From the NCBI RefSeq assembly GCF_035582795.1, contig NC_134367.1, positions 58,063,562-58,127,561 on the forward strand: 64,000 nt of DNA, in the 5' to 3' direction. Below are positions 52,301 to 64,000 of this stretch, piece by piece. Position 1 is the stretch's first letter, and each line of letters opens with the position of its first letter. A program made the translations under genes and the position numbers. The notes below the pieces were generated by a model. The model was not told where the DNA came from, made no database searches, and worked only from the letters and a program-made list of their open reading frames with translations. Source of the stretch: Mycteria americana (Eukaryota; Chordata; Aves; Ciconiiformes; Ciconiidae).

Positions 52301-55300
52301 AATATTTTATTTTAACATGGAAAAGCATCACACAGGAAGAAGCCTAGTAAGTCCCCTTCACAATTTATATCATGGTTCTCCAGTACTAAATTAAGAAAGC
52401 CAAAGGCTACCTCTGATTGAACATGACAAGAGTAAGACGTGGTGTGGTGTAATTGGGAGATTCCCATCTGTGGGAAGTCAGAGTGGTGCAAGGAGGGGAA
52501 GCTGGGACATAAGGGAAGGAGTTTGGAGCCTTCTGCAACTTCTGTTGGTCATATCTGATAAATGACTGCAAATTATTGTCCCTTGCCTTTTTGCTTTTCT
52601 TACAGGTAGGAATTAAAGCCTCCCAATATGTACTGAGTGAAACCTGATTCGATAAAGCAGATGCCATTCTCTCCCAAAACGTGGGGAGGAGTATCAGGAG
52701 GTTTTCATTACTGACTGAGTGGTAGATGAATGGGTGCTCCCTAAGCCATTCTCAATCCTCTCCTGTTTTCCTCAGTTGAAGATCCAAATCTCTTCATACA
52801 GTCTCCCAGATTTGTTCCAAGTTGCGTAAAGAGGATATGGCAGAGGAATAAAACATGGGGTTAAACAACTTTCCCATGTCCTTTCCACTACTCCTAGAAA
52901 CTTCTACGATATCTTTGTTAAACTTTTTGGAGATCTGGCAGTGTACAAGGTAAGGCTTAACCAGTCATACTACCTTTTGTTGTCAGTTCTTGAACTGTGG
53001 TGGAGTCCCTTGGAAGAAGAACTTTCTGGAGGAGCGGAGTGGTAGCATCAGTGATTAAAAACAAAACCTATGTTAAAAGAGGTAGATGACTAAGACTGCC
53101 AAGTGAAATACTAATGCCAGGAAATAAGGCTGAATTAATTATCTTACATATAAATTATAATTTGATTTTTGATTATGTGATCACATATCACCTTTTTAAG
53201 AGGAACCTTGCCTGATTCAGTGCATCTGATGGGCTGCATTCATGTAACATACTAAACAATGTTCAGCTACATTTTCCTTGTTCAATGTGTGGCTGGATGC
53301 CTTATTTACTGCATTCCCTTCTAAAATTAGAACTATTAATTTGCTCACAGGCTTTGCTGTGGTGCTTGCGGTGGTGTTAGAGACCTTCAAAAACTAATTA
53401 ATGCATATCTTTGTCAGACTGCTGTGAAATAAACTGGATTTATTTCCATTTAGAGATAAGGAACCAGAACATGGACAGATGAAGCTAGAATAATCTCTAA
53501 TTTTATGTGCCTGACTAGAGGTATCTAAGACCTGATTTTTAAGTGTTTTGTGTTATCTGGCATGATGTATATTCAAGCACAGCTCCCCTTAAACTTGTTT
53601 TACAGCTGAAAGAGCTCAGCAGTTTTCCAAATCACACGATATTCTTCATCAAAAGATGAAGACAGCTACTAACCATCTCTCAAATAGTGAGTGATTTGCT
53701 CAACTTTTAAAAATTACACAGTAGAAATACATGAGAAGAGCCTAGTTCTCCAGGCCAATGTCCATCTTGAAGAAGAAACTACTTCTGCAGTCCCTTGTGT
53801 CATTCACTACCCACTTTCGATCGCTATAGTGACTGACATTGGTAGGGATCCTGCAGCCGAGGTTTTCTTTACTGCACAGTATTGATGCAGCTCAAGAGGC
53901 CACAATTACCATCTTGTAGGGGGAAAGTAGGGTTAATGTATAGTTAGTCTGTAGCATAATGCATATACATCAAGTTCTAAGTACCTGAAAACTGAATTTT
54001 GTGGTGGGTATTGCTGGATAATGGTATACCAGCTCTAGATATTATAACAAGAGTTGCAGGTGCCACCTTCACAAAGGTAACTGATTTCCTAGGACTGGTT
54101 CCAAAACCCGTTTGAAATATACTGAAGCAAACAGTCTTGAATGCATATTTCTCTTGTCTTTGTACTTCAAGGCAAAGTTTCTTCTGATACAGTATTTGAG
54201 ATCTTCACAGCAGAACTGAACACTGCTGATGTTATGACTTCCACATCCAGGGCTAGTCTCTGTATAGTTTTATTCATCACTTTAATGGCATCTTGTATTT
54301 AATGGGACAGAGATTTCCCACCTACGAATGTTGTTCAAGAAGATTTTTGTTCTGCTTGTCCAGGATTTCCAGTGTATGATAGTTCTAATCCCGAGGAAAG
54401 ACCCCAGCACTACTGTTTATGTGCCAAATATCTCCTTAGTGGAAAACAAGTAACACAGTATGTTTCATCAATATGTGCCCCTTTTTCTGGAATCAAGTCT
54501 GTTTATCTAAAATGTTTTTATATAAATTACCTATTCCTATATGCCCCCAAAAAACTGAATTGCACAGGTATAAGGTACTATGTATTTGCAACCATTGTCC
54601 ATAGTAAAAGGAAAGGTGTTTTCCTTCCTTTGAAGCTTGAAGTCATTTTACCATGTATTAGAGCCAGACAGTTTGCACTTTTACGTGTGAAGGCACTGCA
54701 TAAAAAGAGGGCAATCGCATATCAGCAGCCATGATGTGATGTAGGGACATATGGGGACAATGACCTTTGGACATAAAGGGTAGAGATTAAGGCAGGGAAA
54801 GAAGCCTGTGGAGTACCGCAGGAAGGGCAGCCCATGATAACTGAACCAGCATGATACCTGCCAGCGTGAAGTTGATTGGTCATTATTTTTGAACATGGTT
54901 GATCTGGCACTGTGAAGTGATATCAGATCAGTGTTTTGGACCATATGGCAAGTATCAGGAACGCTAAAACCGGATTTGCAATTTAATGGAGACATGGCCT
55001 AGAATTTTACCTCATGATTCCTACCACACATGAAGTAACATGTGTCACTGGTTTAAATCTTAATAGCAACTAGCATACCTACTCATGGTGCAGGTGTCCT
55101 AGCAAGCTACGGACCCTACAGTCACATCTCAGCAGTCATGTTATGACCCCCTCAGCAGGAACCCTGCCACCATGTCCCAAACTATTTTCCAGTTCTTCAT
55201 CATCTAAGAGAAAAAAAAGCTTTAAAAAAGCTCACATTGAAGTCTTAGAGCACGTTACAGGGATCATTATGTTCAGACTGGTTTGCACATATTTTGCAAA

Positions 55301-55553
55301 TTCCAGAGCCTGAACTGAACTGGGCTTGTCAGCTGTTTCTCTCTAGGAGCAAGGTGGAGTACTGCTATGGCTTGCAAGTATGACATGGGATGAAAGATAT
55401 TGCCTTGGGCCAGCCTGTCTCAGTCCAAGTAAGACTTTTTTAATGATTACCAATGTTTTACCTTCTGCTTGAGGGCGAAAAGTTGCAGTGTTCCAGTTCA
55501 GGGACAGAGATACTCCCAGCTGGATCCAGTCTCAGTTCAAAACCTGCTGCATT
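43341..55553. other. Intergenic, no gene seen
   Basis: No protein domain, RNA gene or clear transposon was recognised. G+C-richer patches near 48200-48680 give a 153-codon minus-strand frame that has no homologue-like features. An inverted repeat at 44644-44686 is listed separately. The segment 48890-49150, rich in TTAAT-type motifs and free of repeats, could be a conserved element but cannot be judged alone. Confidence 0.55.
44644..44686. repeat. Inverted repeat, 12-base arms
   Basis: GATGCACCATGG (44644-44655) and CCATGGTGCATC (44675-44686) are exact complements around a 19-base loop. No transposon ends or target duplications were seen around it. Confidence 0.75.
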
Positions 55554-57005
55554 TTCACAGAATCACCGAATGGTCAAGGGGACCTCTGGAGGTCATCTGA
55601 TCCAATCCACCTGCTCAAGCAGGGCCACCTAGAGCTGTTGTCCCAAGACCATGTCCAGACGGCTTTTGAATGTCTCCAAGGATGGAGACTCCACAGCCTC
55701 CCTGGGCAACCTGTGCCAGTGCTCGGTCACCCTCACAGTGAAAAAGTATTTCCTGATGTCCAGAGGGAACCTCCTGTGTTTCAGTTTGTGCCCATGGCCT
55801 CTAGTCCTGTCACTGGGCACCACTGAAAAGAGCCTGGCTCCATCCTCTTTGCACCCTCCCTTCAGGTATTTATATACATTGGTGAGATCTCCCTGAGCCT
55901 TCTCTTCTCCAGGCTGACAAGTCCCACCTCCTTCAGCCTTTTCTCATAGGAGATATGCTCCAGACCCTTAATGATATTAGTGGCCCTTTGCTGGACTCTC
56001 TCCAGTATGTCTATATCTCTCTTGTACTGGGGAGCCCAGGACTGGACCCAGTAGTCTGGGTGTGGCCTCACCAGTTCTGAGCAGAGGGGAAAGATCACCT
56101 CCCTCGACCTGCTCACAGCATTCCTCCTAATGCAGCCCGGGATACTGTTAGCCTTCTTTGCAGCAAGGGCACATTGCTGGCTCATATTCAACCTGATGTC
56201 CACCAGGACCCTCAGGTCCTTTTCTGCAAAGATGCTTTCCAGCCAGACAGCCCCCAGTGTGTACTGGTACATGGGATTTTTCCTCCCCAGGTGCAGGACT
56301 TTGCTCTTCTCCTTGTTGAACTTCATGAAGTTCCTGTTAGCCCATTTCTCCAGCCTGTTGAGGTCCCTCTGGATGGCAGCATGACCCTCTGGTCCATCAG
56401 CCATTCCTCCCAGTTTTGTGTCATCTGCAAACTTGCTGGGAGTACACTCCTCATCATCCTGGTCATTAATGCAGATGTTAAATAGGATCAGACCCAATGT
56501 TGACCCCTGGCTTACTCTGCTAGTTAATGGCCTCCAACTAGACTTCCTGACACTGATCACCACCCTCTGGGCCTGGCAGTTCAGCCAGTTTTCAGTCCAC
56601 CTCATTGTCTGCTCATCCAGCCCATACTTCATCAGCTTCTCTATGAGGATCCTATGGGAGACAGTGCCAAAAGCCTTACTGATGTCAAGGTAGACAACGT
56701 CCACTGCTCTCCCCTGGTCTACCAAGCCAGTCATTTCATCATAAAAGGTTATCAGGTTGGTCAAGCATGACTTTCCCTTTGTGAATCCATGCTGACTCTT
56801 CCTGATCAACTTTTTGTCCTTCATGTGGCTGGCAATGGTTTCCAGGATTAGCTGCTTCATCACCTTCCCAGGGACCAAGGTGAGGCTGACCAGCCTGTAG
56901 TTCCCTGGGTCCTCCTTCTTGAAGACAGAAGCAACATTTGCTTTCCTCCTGTCTTCGGGAGCTTCTCCCAATCACCATAATCGATCAAAGATTATTGAGA
57001 GTTTT
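55554..57005 (-). mobile_element. CR1 LINE, 5'-truncated, minus strand
   Basis: Read on the minus strand this is about 1.45 kb of a CR1 retrotransposon: a block before RT (GATTATGGTGATTGGGAGAA), the reverse-transcriptase region, the C-terminal ORF2 region and a short 3' UTR ending near 55554 (…GGTGATTCTGTG). It is longer but more diverged than the plus-strand copy at 2866 and belongs to a different subfamily, since the 3' UTR differs (AGGTCATCTGATCCAATCC reads on the plus strand). The upstream limit is uncertain by a few tens of bases. Confidence 0.92.
55629..56971 (-). pseudogene. CR1 ORF2 remnant (reverse transcriptase)
   Basis: A 369-codon frame (56971 down to 55862) carries RT motifs in order: the LDISKAFGTVSH block (residues 95-106, catalytic Asp96 kept but the second conserved Asp replaced by Gly), the degraded VSQGSTLGLILFNI block (153-166, two conserved prolines lost) and the catalytic FADD box (181-184). 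The frame breaks near 55862-55825. The C-terminal part, including [20 protein letters not shown], continues in another frame to a stop at 55629. The endonuclease domain is absent. The changed motif residues and the frameshift make it inactive. Although the open frame is long, it is a transposon remnant. Confidence 0.9.
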
Positions 57006-59125
57006 CGACAGATTTTAGCAGATTGTAGCCCCTAGATGAGCACAACTTAATTGTCCAATTTAATCTCACTAGCCCTTTATCCCAGTGAAGACAAAGCTGA
57101 GGATTTTTACTGAAATAATACTACAGTTCAAAAAATAAAGCAGATGAAAACATATTTTTAAAAAAAGCAAGAATCTTAATGCAACCGCAGAATTGAAATT
57201 ACTTTGGACTTTAAATTCCATTGATTTTGATGTATTTGGCATGCTTTCTTGTGCAATTCTCATGACTAGAGTACTGATAATAAGAATAAAACCTGGCACC
57301 TGTCGTTTAAGCTTGAACAAATTTTGTATTTGCTTTCAAGTTTGAAAAAATGTTGGTGTTTTTATTAAAATATATTGATTGTGAAAGGAGCATTGGAGCA
57401 GATTGTTTTCCAGGCCCTGCTGATTCTGTGTTTATTATCAATATTTGCTGAAAGTAAAGTAGTTCCTGCTGAACTGTAACCAGAAAGTTACTTAAGTGTC
57501 CAAATATTCACAGCTGTTAGGGAAAAATTTCTAGTTTATTCTAGTCTCTTCAGTTCACCATTCTATTATAGACCTACATGGGTAATTATAAGATTAGTGA
57601 TCATCTTTTGTTAATACGAGGGATAGATGATACTTGAAAGTTTGAGTTTGGTTTTATCTCATGATTCTTTGGGTTATCTGAACCTTTTTTTTTGCATTGT
57701 AAATCTAAGCTATCTCATGAGATTTCTGTCATTTCTGTTGTTTATTACGACAATTAAAACAAGCTTTTTTCTCAGTATTTTTGGACATTGGTGTTCTGAC
57801 TTCATACTGAAAACAAAAGAAAAAAATCTTAGCTATTTTGTTAAAAGTCTACATGAAGATCCAGTTTAGGCATGTATGACTATACAAAGAAGCTGTGGCA
57901 GTGAACATGCATCCTCTAGCAGCATCACACATGCTGAATGACTGCATCTAATCTCAGTCATCACTTCCACTCCCTCCATGGCTAACTGTTACAACGTCCT
58001 AATGAAGATTTTTGAATTTTCTAGAAACTTTGCTCTAGTCAATGCTCCCTAATCTCTTCAGTAGCCAAGGTGGTGCCAGAAATTGATGTGTCCTTTATGG
58101 GAGAAAGAACAAAGAGGTCAAAACACACAGTTTAGAGACAGGAGAGCATTATCTTACTTATAACAAACTACCCCAGCCTTGAAAAATTATTTAATACTCT
58201 GTGCAACATGGACAATGTAGGTAAATATATAAATTAATATATGGAGAGGTTTCTAACAGACAAGTATGTTTTGTGTTCAATTCTTAGTGATCTTCACTGG
58301 TAGTCAAGCATGAATTTGCCCTTCAGCTTTCAAAATACTCTCCTCTACATCACCTAAGAGAGTAAATGCGATACAGTTATTTTTGTGAACAAAAAAACCT
58401 TGAATTCTGTTTACAGGTTCTTATTTGGCTTATTCAGAGTATTTGGCCAATTCTCAGCTATTCAGGAAGGTAGTTACACAAATTTTAGCCACTGTTATGA
58501 AGAGTCATACCAAAACCTTGTTCTTTACAGTTACTTGAGAGTTATGCTTAAAATGTTAGCATCCAGTCAGCAAAAGATAAACTATGCTTGTGATTTAGTT
58601 GACCAATCTCACAAAATAAATAGTGAAGAGTCATAAAAAGGTTGTAAAACCATCAGGTCATAAAACCCTCAAAATTACAAATATATTATCAGAAATGTTT
58701 CATAACTACTTAATGAGTAGCTAGATGGTATGCACTACTAATACATTTTCTTTGCTATGAATAAATCCATCAGTTTTACTGATGAACCTCAAAGGAGTGT
58801 TATGAGCTTCATGCTAGACACTGGGAGTGAGTAGTACTTTATTTCAAAAATAAGTAGCTAAGTGGAATTGCACAGACTGAACAGTTTATTCAGTGGGAGT
58901 CAGAGTACCAAAATCTGGCGGTTTATGAATTAGGGTCAGATCAAGCCTCCCATTGACCTTAGTGGGAGTTTTGCCATTTGCTTCAATGGAAGTAGGATCA
59001 GGCTATCAATGCGTTAAAGTGGTTCAATAGAAAGTGTTATTGAAATGCAAATGTCCGTGTTCTCTTAATCTGAACTTCCCATCTCCCCATTCAGTGCTGT
59101 TTGCAGAGACTGTTATTATAGGCTG
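57006..59125. other. Intergenic, no gene seen
   Basis: A+T-rich non-coding DNA with short frames only. It holds the repeat copy at 58932-59004. No RNA gene or LTR was recognised. Confidence 0.6.
58932..59004. repeat. Ancient palindromic repeat, third copy
   Basis: It shares AGTGGGAGTTTTGCC exactly with the GJA1 3' UTR copy, and has AGGATCAGGCT at its right end and GGGTCAGATCAAGCCT at its left end. CCCATTGACCTTAGTGGGA and GCTTCAATGGAAG show the internal mirror-like structure. Confidence 0.65.
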
Positions 59126-59224
59126 TTACCCTTGGGACCCAGGTCCCAAGGGTAAAATCTTTAACAAGATTTTAACAGTCTTGTTAAAAAGATTGTTAAA
59201 GAAATCTTTGTTAAACAAAGATTT
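59126..59224. repeat. Cluster of three hairpins
   Basis: Hairpin 1 is TTACCCTTGGGACC (59126-59139) and GGTCCCAAGGGTAA (59142-59155), perfect, loop CA. Hairpin 2 is imperfect: ATCTTTAACAAGA (59158-59170) against TCTTGTTAAAAAGAT (59179-59193), with a 2-base bulge. Hairpin 3 is AAATCTTTGTT (59202-59212) and AACAAAGATTT (59214-59224), perfect, 1-base loop. Nothing of the surrounding sequence resembles a transposon end or a known structured RNA. Confidence 0.8.
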
Positions 59225-61346
59225 TTGTATGCTCATCAGGTAAATTTCCTGTAGTATAGGCAAATACAACTACAAATTTTGTAATAACAATTCTAAGCAA
59301 ATCTAGTGAGTCTGGTTTGATGAGCAACCAAGCCTTGCTGTATCACCAAGCCTGAACAAAGATGAAGTTGTCTATGCTGTTGAGTACAGCACATTCACTT
59401 AACACTTAGTGCGAGCTGACCTGGTTGATGTCATAAAACAAAAAGCTTTCAGGTATTCCATTGCCTGGAGACACTACCTGCATTGGTTTCAAGTAACACT
59501 TAAAATTACTACAACTGAAAAAGACTTGTATAGGGAAAACAGAAGTTAAGTTCATATATTGGATGTAATGTACTGCTAGCTCAGTTTCATTCTTTGTGGA
59601 TCAAATGTCATCAACACAAATGAGTGGATAAACCAATAAAGATTCCATTTTATTAAGATTAAACCATGCCTCTGTCTTCCTCCTGCCTACCACAAGTCCC
59701 CTTCCTATTGCAAATGCCTGGCTTCCTCTTCCTCCTCCCCAGCAATAGTAATTCCTAATACCAAACCGGTTGCACTGGGAGTAGATACATCCTGTTTAGC
59801 TTGCTTGAGATCTTGAAAAGCAGTCTAGAGCTCTCAGCTGCAGCCAGCAGGCCAGCATGCATATTTCCTCTAGGCTTGGTCAGAAGTGTACATACATACG
59901 CACAGCTGGTTGCTTGCCCAGCCAGGAAATACATACCTTCTGACTGGTGGTTTCGAGGCAATGCATTGTCTCAGCCTCCAAGGGGGACAGGTGTCAGCAG
60001 CACTCTCATTGGGAAAAAAACCAAAGGAATTATTTTGTGAGATATGTGTTATATAGGCCCAAGTCAGCTATTTCCTGCTGCTTTAAATACAGCAGCCAAG
60101 TCAAAAGAAGAAGGAAGCATCAAGAAAATAAAATAAAACTTTAAAATGCAATTGCAACCACTTCATGGTGTAGTGATGGTAGACAAGAGTTAAATGTATT
60201 AGCTTAAACTCTGTTTTTTCTGCTGACTAGGTATCAAGTCAATGACATCACTTGGACATAGGAGTATGGGACACTGCTGGCCAAGTTACAGTCTGTTGCT
60301 ATTGCATATGGCAATCGTTGCAAATTTAGCCTTAGTGGCTGGTATGTACTAAGCTAATTAAAAAGACAATTGGCTTGTTCATTGTGATTAAAGCACTAAT
60401 AATAAGATCTCCCTATCAGTAATATTCTAATTGCCAAGGACACGTGGCAGGTCACAGTGCCACCTGCTCATTTTGGAGGGACCATAGGTTGCACCCTTAC
60501 TGCAATATAAAAGACACAGGCTTGATTACTTTCCCATAACTATCCACATTGTTTAGTTTTTAACCTATTTTCTGGCCTTATTTTGGCCCTTGGCCCTCAG
60601 ATGGGTCCTAGACACAATTTGGGAAGAAGCATAGCCAATCACCTGCTGTTGACTGCTGTCAGTAAGCTGTATGTCTGAGTCTACCATGTCCTAGGGTGGC
60701 AGGGAGTCAAAGGAAGCCAAAAAGAAAGCATGTAAATCCTGAGCTCATGCTTACTCTTGAGGACAGAGAATGATCCCTAAATAGTTTCATTCACTAGGCT
60801 AGATTTAGATTATGAATTCCCACTGTCATGAGACATGTAATTCCCCTTAGAACCGCTCTTGGTCTTGCAACACCAATAACACTCTGCAAAGAAAGAGGAG
60901 ACATAGAACTGGGAAGAGTTTCCTCAGGGCTATTGAAAAGAACATGTTCATGCTACTTACAGTCTCTTGTACTTTTGGCCACAAGTCAGTTGGATTTTGT
61001 GCAAGTGAAGAGGATTGTAAGTGTGTGAAAGTGGTGGAATTACTCTAGAAGATGCAAAAGATCCTGAATGGCCCTGGGTTGCAGTGAAGTTTAGAAGGGA
61101 TATGATGTTTCATGCACTTCAATTCAGTACATAATATTAAACTGGAAGAATTGTTGGGGGACCTTTGGATGGCATTGAGCTATGAGGGAGAGGTTAAAGT
61201 TAGGTCTGCTTTGCAAAACAGCGAGATGAGCATCATGGGAACAGAAGTATGATTTTCTCCCAAGTTCTTACTTTTCCAGGTGATCCATACATACCTGTGT
61301 GCTTGCACTTATGAGTTACAGAGTAATGTCTTTCACCACGACTTGT
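59225..61346. other. Intergenic, no gene seen
   Basis: Short chance frames only. The segment 60340-60460 (AGCTAATTAAAAAGACAATT, GTGATTAAAGCACTAATAAT, then ACACGTGGC, an E-box) has enhancer-like motif content but no direct support. Confidence 0.55.
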
Positions 61347-61378
61347 TTTAGACACTAGTTGCACAACTAGTGTCTAAA
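61347..61378. repeat. Perfect 15-base-arm palindrome, 2-base loop
   Basis: TTTAGACACTAGTTG (61347-61361) and CAACTAGTGTCTAAA (61364-61378) are exact complements with loop CA. This is the longest perfect hairpin seen in the window. The flanks show no target duplications. Confidence 0.9.
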
Positions 61379-64000
61379 TTTTCCCAGTAGCACAACTCTT
61401 CCTAAGATCCAGCATGGGTCTGCAAGTCCAAGAGGAGTGCTACTTACACTCTTATTAAAACACTGCTTGCAAGCCCTGCAAGCGCTTGTGCTTGTCTTGG
61501 AGAACTCCCCATTGAGTAACTTTGCTGAGCAGGCTTAGCCCTGATTAGTTAATGAGATCTAGCATGATCACAGTTGAGGTGATGTAGCACCTAGCCAAGA
61601 GAATAAAGCCACTGCATCTTGCATGTATGAAGGTGTTCATTTTGTAAGAAAAAAAAGTGAACTAATTGAGGAGACTTTGGGGAGAGGGTTTTTTCAGTTG
61701 TTTTCCACTCTTTATAATTAACTACACTTTATTCACCATTTTGAGGGGATTTATTTTTAACTTTGGTTGAAACTCTTTTCTATACAAGTCTGTGTCCTAT
61801 GAATTCCGGCCTTTGTTAGGGGTGGCTTAAGTTGTGGAGACTCTGACCTTGTGATACTACCATGTTTCTGCTAAACAAAGTCCAGCATGCCAAACAAAGA
61901 TGTAGCAAGTAGTTACGAAATGGCATGGCTATTACACATGCTTTTGATTCTTATTGTCTAGTGTTTATTTTGGGATAATTCTGTTTTGAGAGTGGAAAAA
62001 CCAGACTGTACGTAAAAAGGAGGCATACAATAAATACATTATGGTACACAGTTCTCCTGGGTTCCTCACTGAGTGCCTAGGAGATAGGAAAATTATTTTC
62101 AACAATGAAAGAAGAAGGTAAGACTATTCTGGGACATCATGACAAGTCAGAAGAAGGAGATTCACCCACTTGCGCAAAACCTGAGTAATTTACTATTGCA
62201 TCTCACAGTCTATGTTGTTTCCTTGCTACGTAAAGTTTCTAGGTCACTGGCTCTGGTGTTGTTCCAAACCATGCAGCTCCACTCCCAGTTCACCTCCCTT
62301 CTCCTGGGCAGTGGGAGAATCTCTATTGCAACTTCCAGGAGATGTTTAGTTAGCTGGTACTGTATTTCTGCTCCTGACTTCTCTCCTATATTGCCCCACC
62401 CATGAAACTAGATGATAGGAAAGGGAAGAAGAGGGAAGGGAACTATGCTGGCTTGCTGTGCAAATGTAAATTTTAACTTTGACAGATCAGACTGAAGGTC
62501 AAATGAATCCAAAGACCTAAAAGAGCATAACAATAATGCAAAATCATATTCCAAGGGATAGTAATCCCATTTTAAGATGAAACTTTTGTTAGGGGTGTGG
62601 ATTCAGCCCTAAGTTCCAGAAAACATCATCTAAGCTATCTACTTGTATTTTTATAGCTCTATAAATCTTTAAGGCCAAAGTCTACCCTTCTACACATGTA
62701 GGACTCCATTTATTCCACAGGGAGTTGCACTCACATATCAGAGGGTAAAATCTTGTCGTATTTTCTAGATAGCAATAGGAAAAAGGGGAGGTCTTTCACT
62801 TTTAAAAACATTTACTGTATCCTAGCAATGTGCAGCAATGCTATGCAAGCCTGACAACAGACAAATGGCTTTGAAAGCTATTAAACCTTACAGAAATACT
62901 GTAGGAAGACAATGTGATAATCTTTGGGAGTCTGTAGGTAGTGCAGGTTCCAAACATTGTCTTGATTCTAGGCACAAAGCAACTAAGGTAATATAGAAGG
63001 AAATTTCTTAAACATTTGTGTTGAGGATGATGCAGAGCTCAAGAAAATCTGATTGTCTAGAAATGAAAACAAACACGGGAATTAGGAGAAGTAAACATTT
63101 TGTTCTCAAGGTTTTGTAACTAAAAAAAAATTAAATCTACTTTTTTTGTGTAGGCTGTCTTTCTAAAATCTTAGCGTGGGATTGTTGCTTTACAGCTTAG
63201 AGCTTAAGTGATTTTAAAGTTCTTAAAAACAACAACTAAACTCTTTGCATAAGCAAATAAAGTATGAATCAGCTGTTCTAGTTCTCCAGGATAAAAAATT
63301 AAAACAATGGGAAGATTGTACAGAATGACCAGCTTTATGATCTTGTTAGCTACAAAGTATAGCTAATTAGAAAAAAACATTCGGAATTTGAACTTTGCTG
63401 GAGACATCATTGTTATTCACAAAGGCACCGTATGGCTGCACATGCAGCCTGCCACCATCTATGACGCCAAGTTGACTCTTGAAAGGATTGTGTAATTACC
63501 AGAGGAGGACAGATAGGTGGGAGTCTGAAGATGACAAACAATTTAGAAACTGACAGAAGGCTGCTGGTTTCCACAAGCTCAACTTCTTTCAGCCATTTGT
63601 AAATAAGAATAGAGAACAGAGTAAAAGGAAAATGGCATTGCTGAAAGCTTTTCTATGGAAACCTTGAAACAATTTTCTTTCCATCTCCTAAAACACCACA
63701 GGATGTGTTCCTAGTCTTCATGACAAGGTTCTGCCTCTTCATCAACTTACCTTCTTCCAGTTTTGAATAGTACCATTTGGTCAGTATTTATCATTGTGCA
63801 TTAGTGTTCTACCAAAGTCTTTAAAATGAAGTGTCTCCCAAAAGAATGTGCTAAGAGGTATGAAAGAGAATTTGGGAAATATCAGACAGGGAAAGACTAA
63901 TTTAGAGTCAGACCACAGTTCCTATAAATGCAGCATATTTTATTGACTTGCATATTTGTGACTTGACAGCATTATGCTCTGGAGCTCGGCTGTAGAGATG
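61379..64000. other. Intergenic, no gene seen
   Basis: A+T-rich non-coding DNA to the window end. No coding exon with splice sites, RNA gene or clear transposon was recognised. The neighbouring gene beyond GJA1 evidently lies outside the window. Confidence 0.6.

Overview
This is a bird-type genomic window (nuclear, intron-containing, A+T-rich, low gene density) holding one protein-coding gene, GJA1, which encodes the gap-junction protein connexin 43. Assignment to a bird rests on three things: a 381-residue connexin 43 (the length known for chicken; mammals have 382), CR1-type LINE fragments as the only clear transposons, and no Alu/L1/B-type repeats. The species cannot be named from the sequence alone; a non-avian reptile is less likely but not excluded.

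Layout. 1-25650 is the non-coding upstream flank, with a 5'-truncated CR1 LINE (about 2866-3902, +), a short CR1 tail (17941-18110, +), an isolated CpG-rich island (13680-13935) and simple repeats. 25650-26110 is the GJA1 promoter and non-coding first exon, recognised by strong similarity to the human first exon. 26111-32065 is the single 5'-UTR intron. 32066-35138 is exon 2, carrying the whole coding sequence (32082-33227) and a roughly 1.9-kb 3' UTR ending just after a polyadenylation signal at 35114. 35139-55553 is a downstream gene desert. 55554-57005 is a minus-strand CR1 LINE with a decayed reverse-transcriptase ORF. 57006-64000 is non-coding and contains a cluster of hairpins.

How it works together. 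The promoter combines a G-rich tract, a long pyrimidine tract, an AP-1-like position and a TATA-like box. The leader carries a 7-codon upstream ORF that appears to be absent from the human exon. The coding exon preserves the six extracellular-loop cysteines, the C-terminal phosphorylation region, the PDZ ligand and Met213, the known internal start of the GJA1-20k isoform. The 3' UTR has two 8-mer matches to the miR-1/miR-206 seed and contains pieces of two ancient repeats.

No new multi-gene system is present. The best leads are: a palindrome that accounts for the frameshift of the first CR1 element, further short-loop perfect inverted repeats of the same style, the lineage-specific uORF, the orphan CpG island, and the ancient hairpin repeat inside the GJA1 3' UTR. 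Most other open reading frames are chance ORFs in non-coding DNA and are not annotated.
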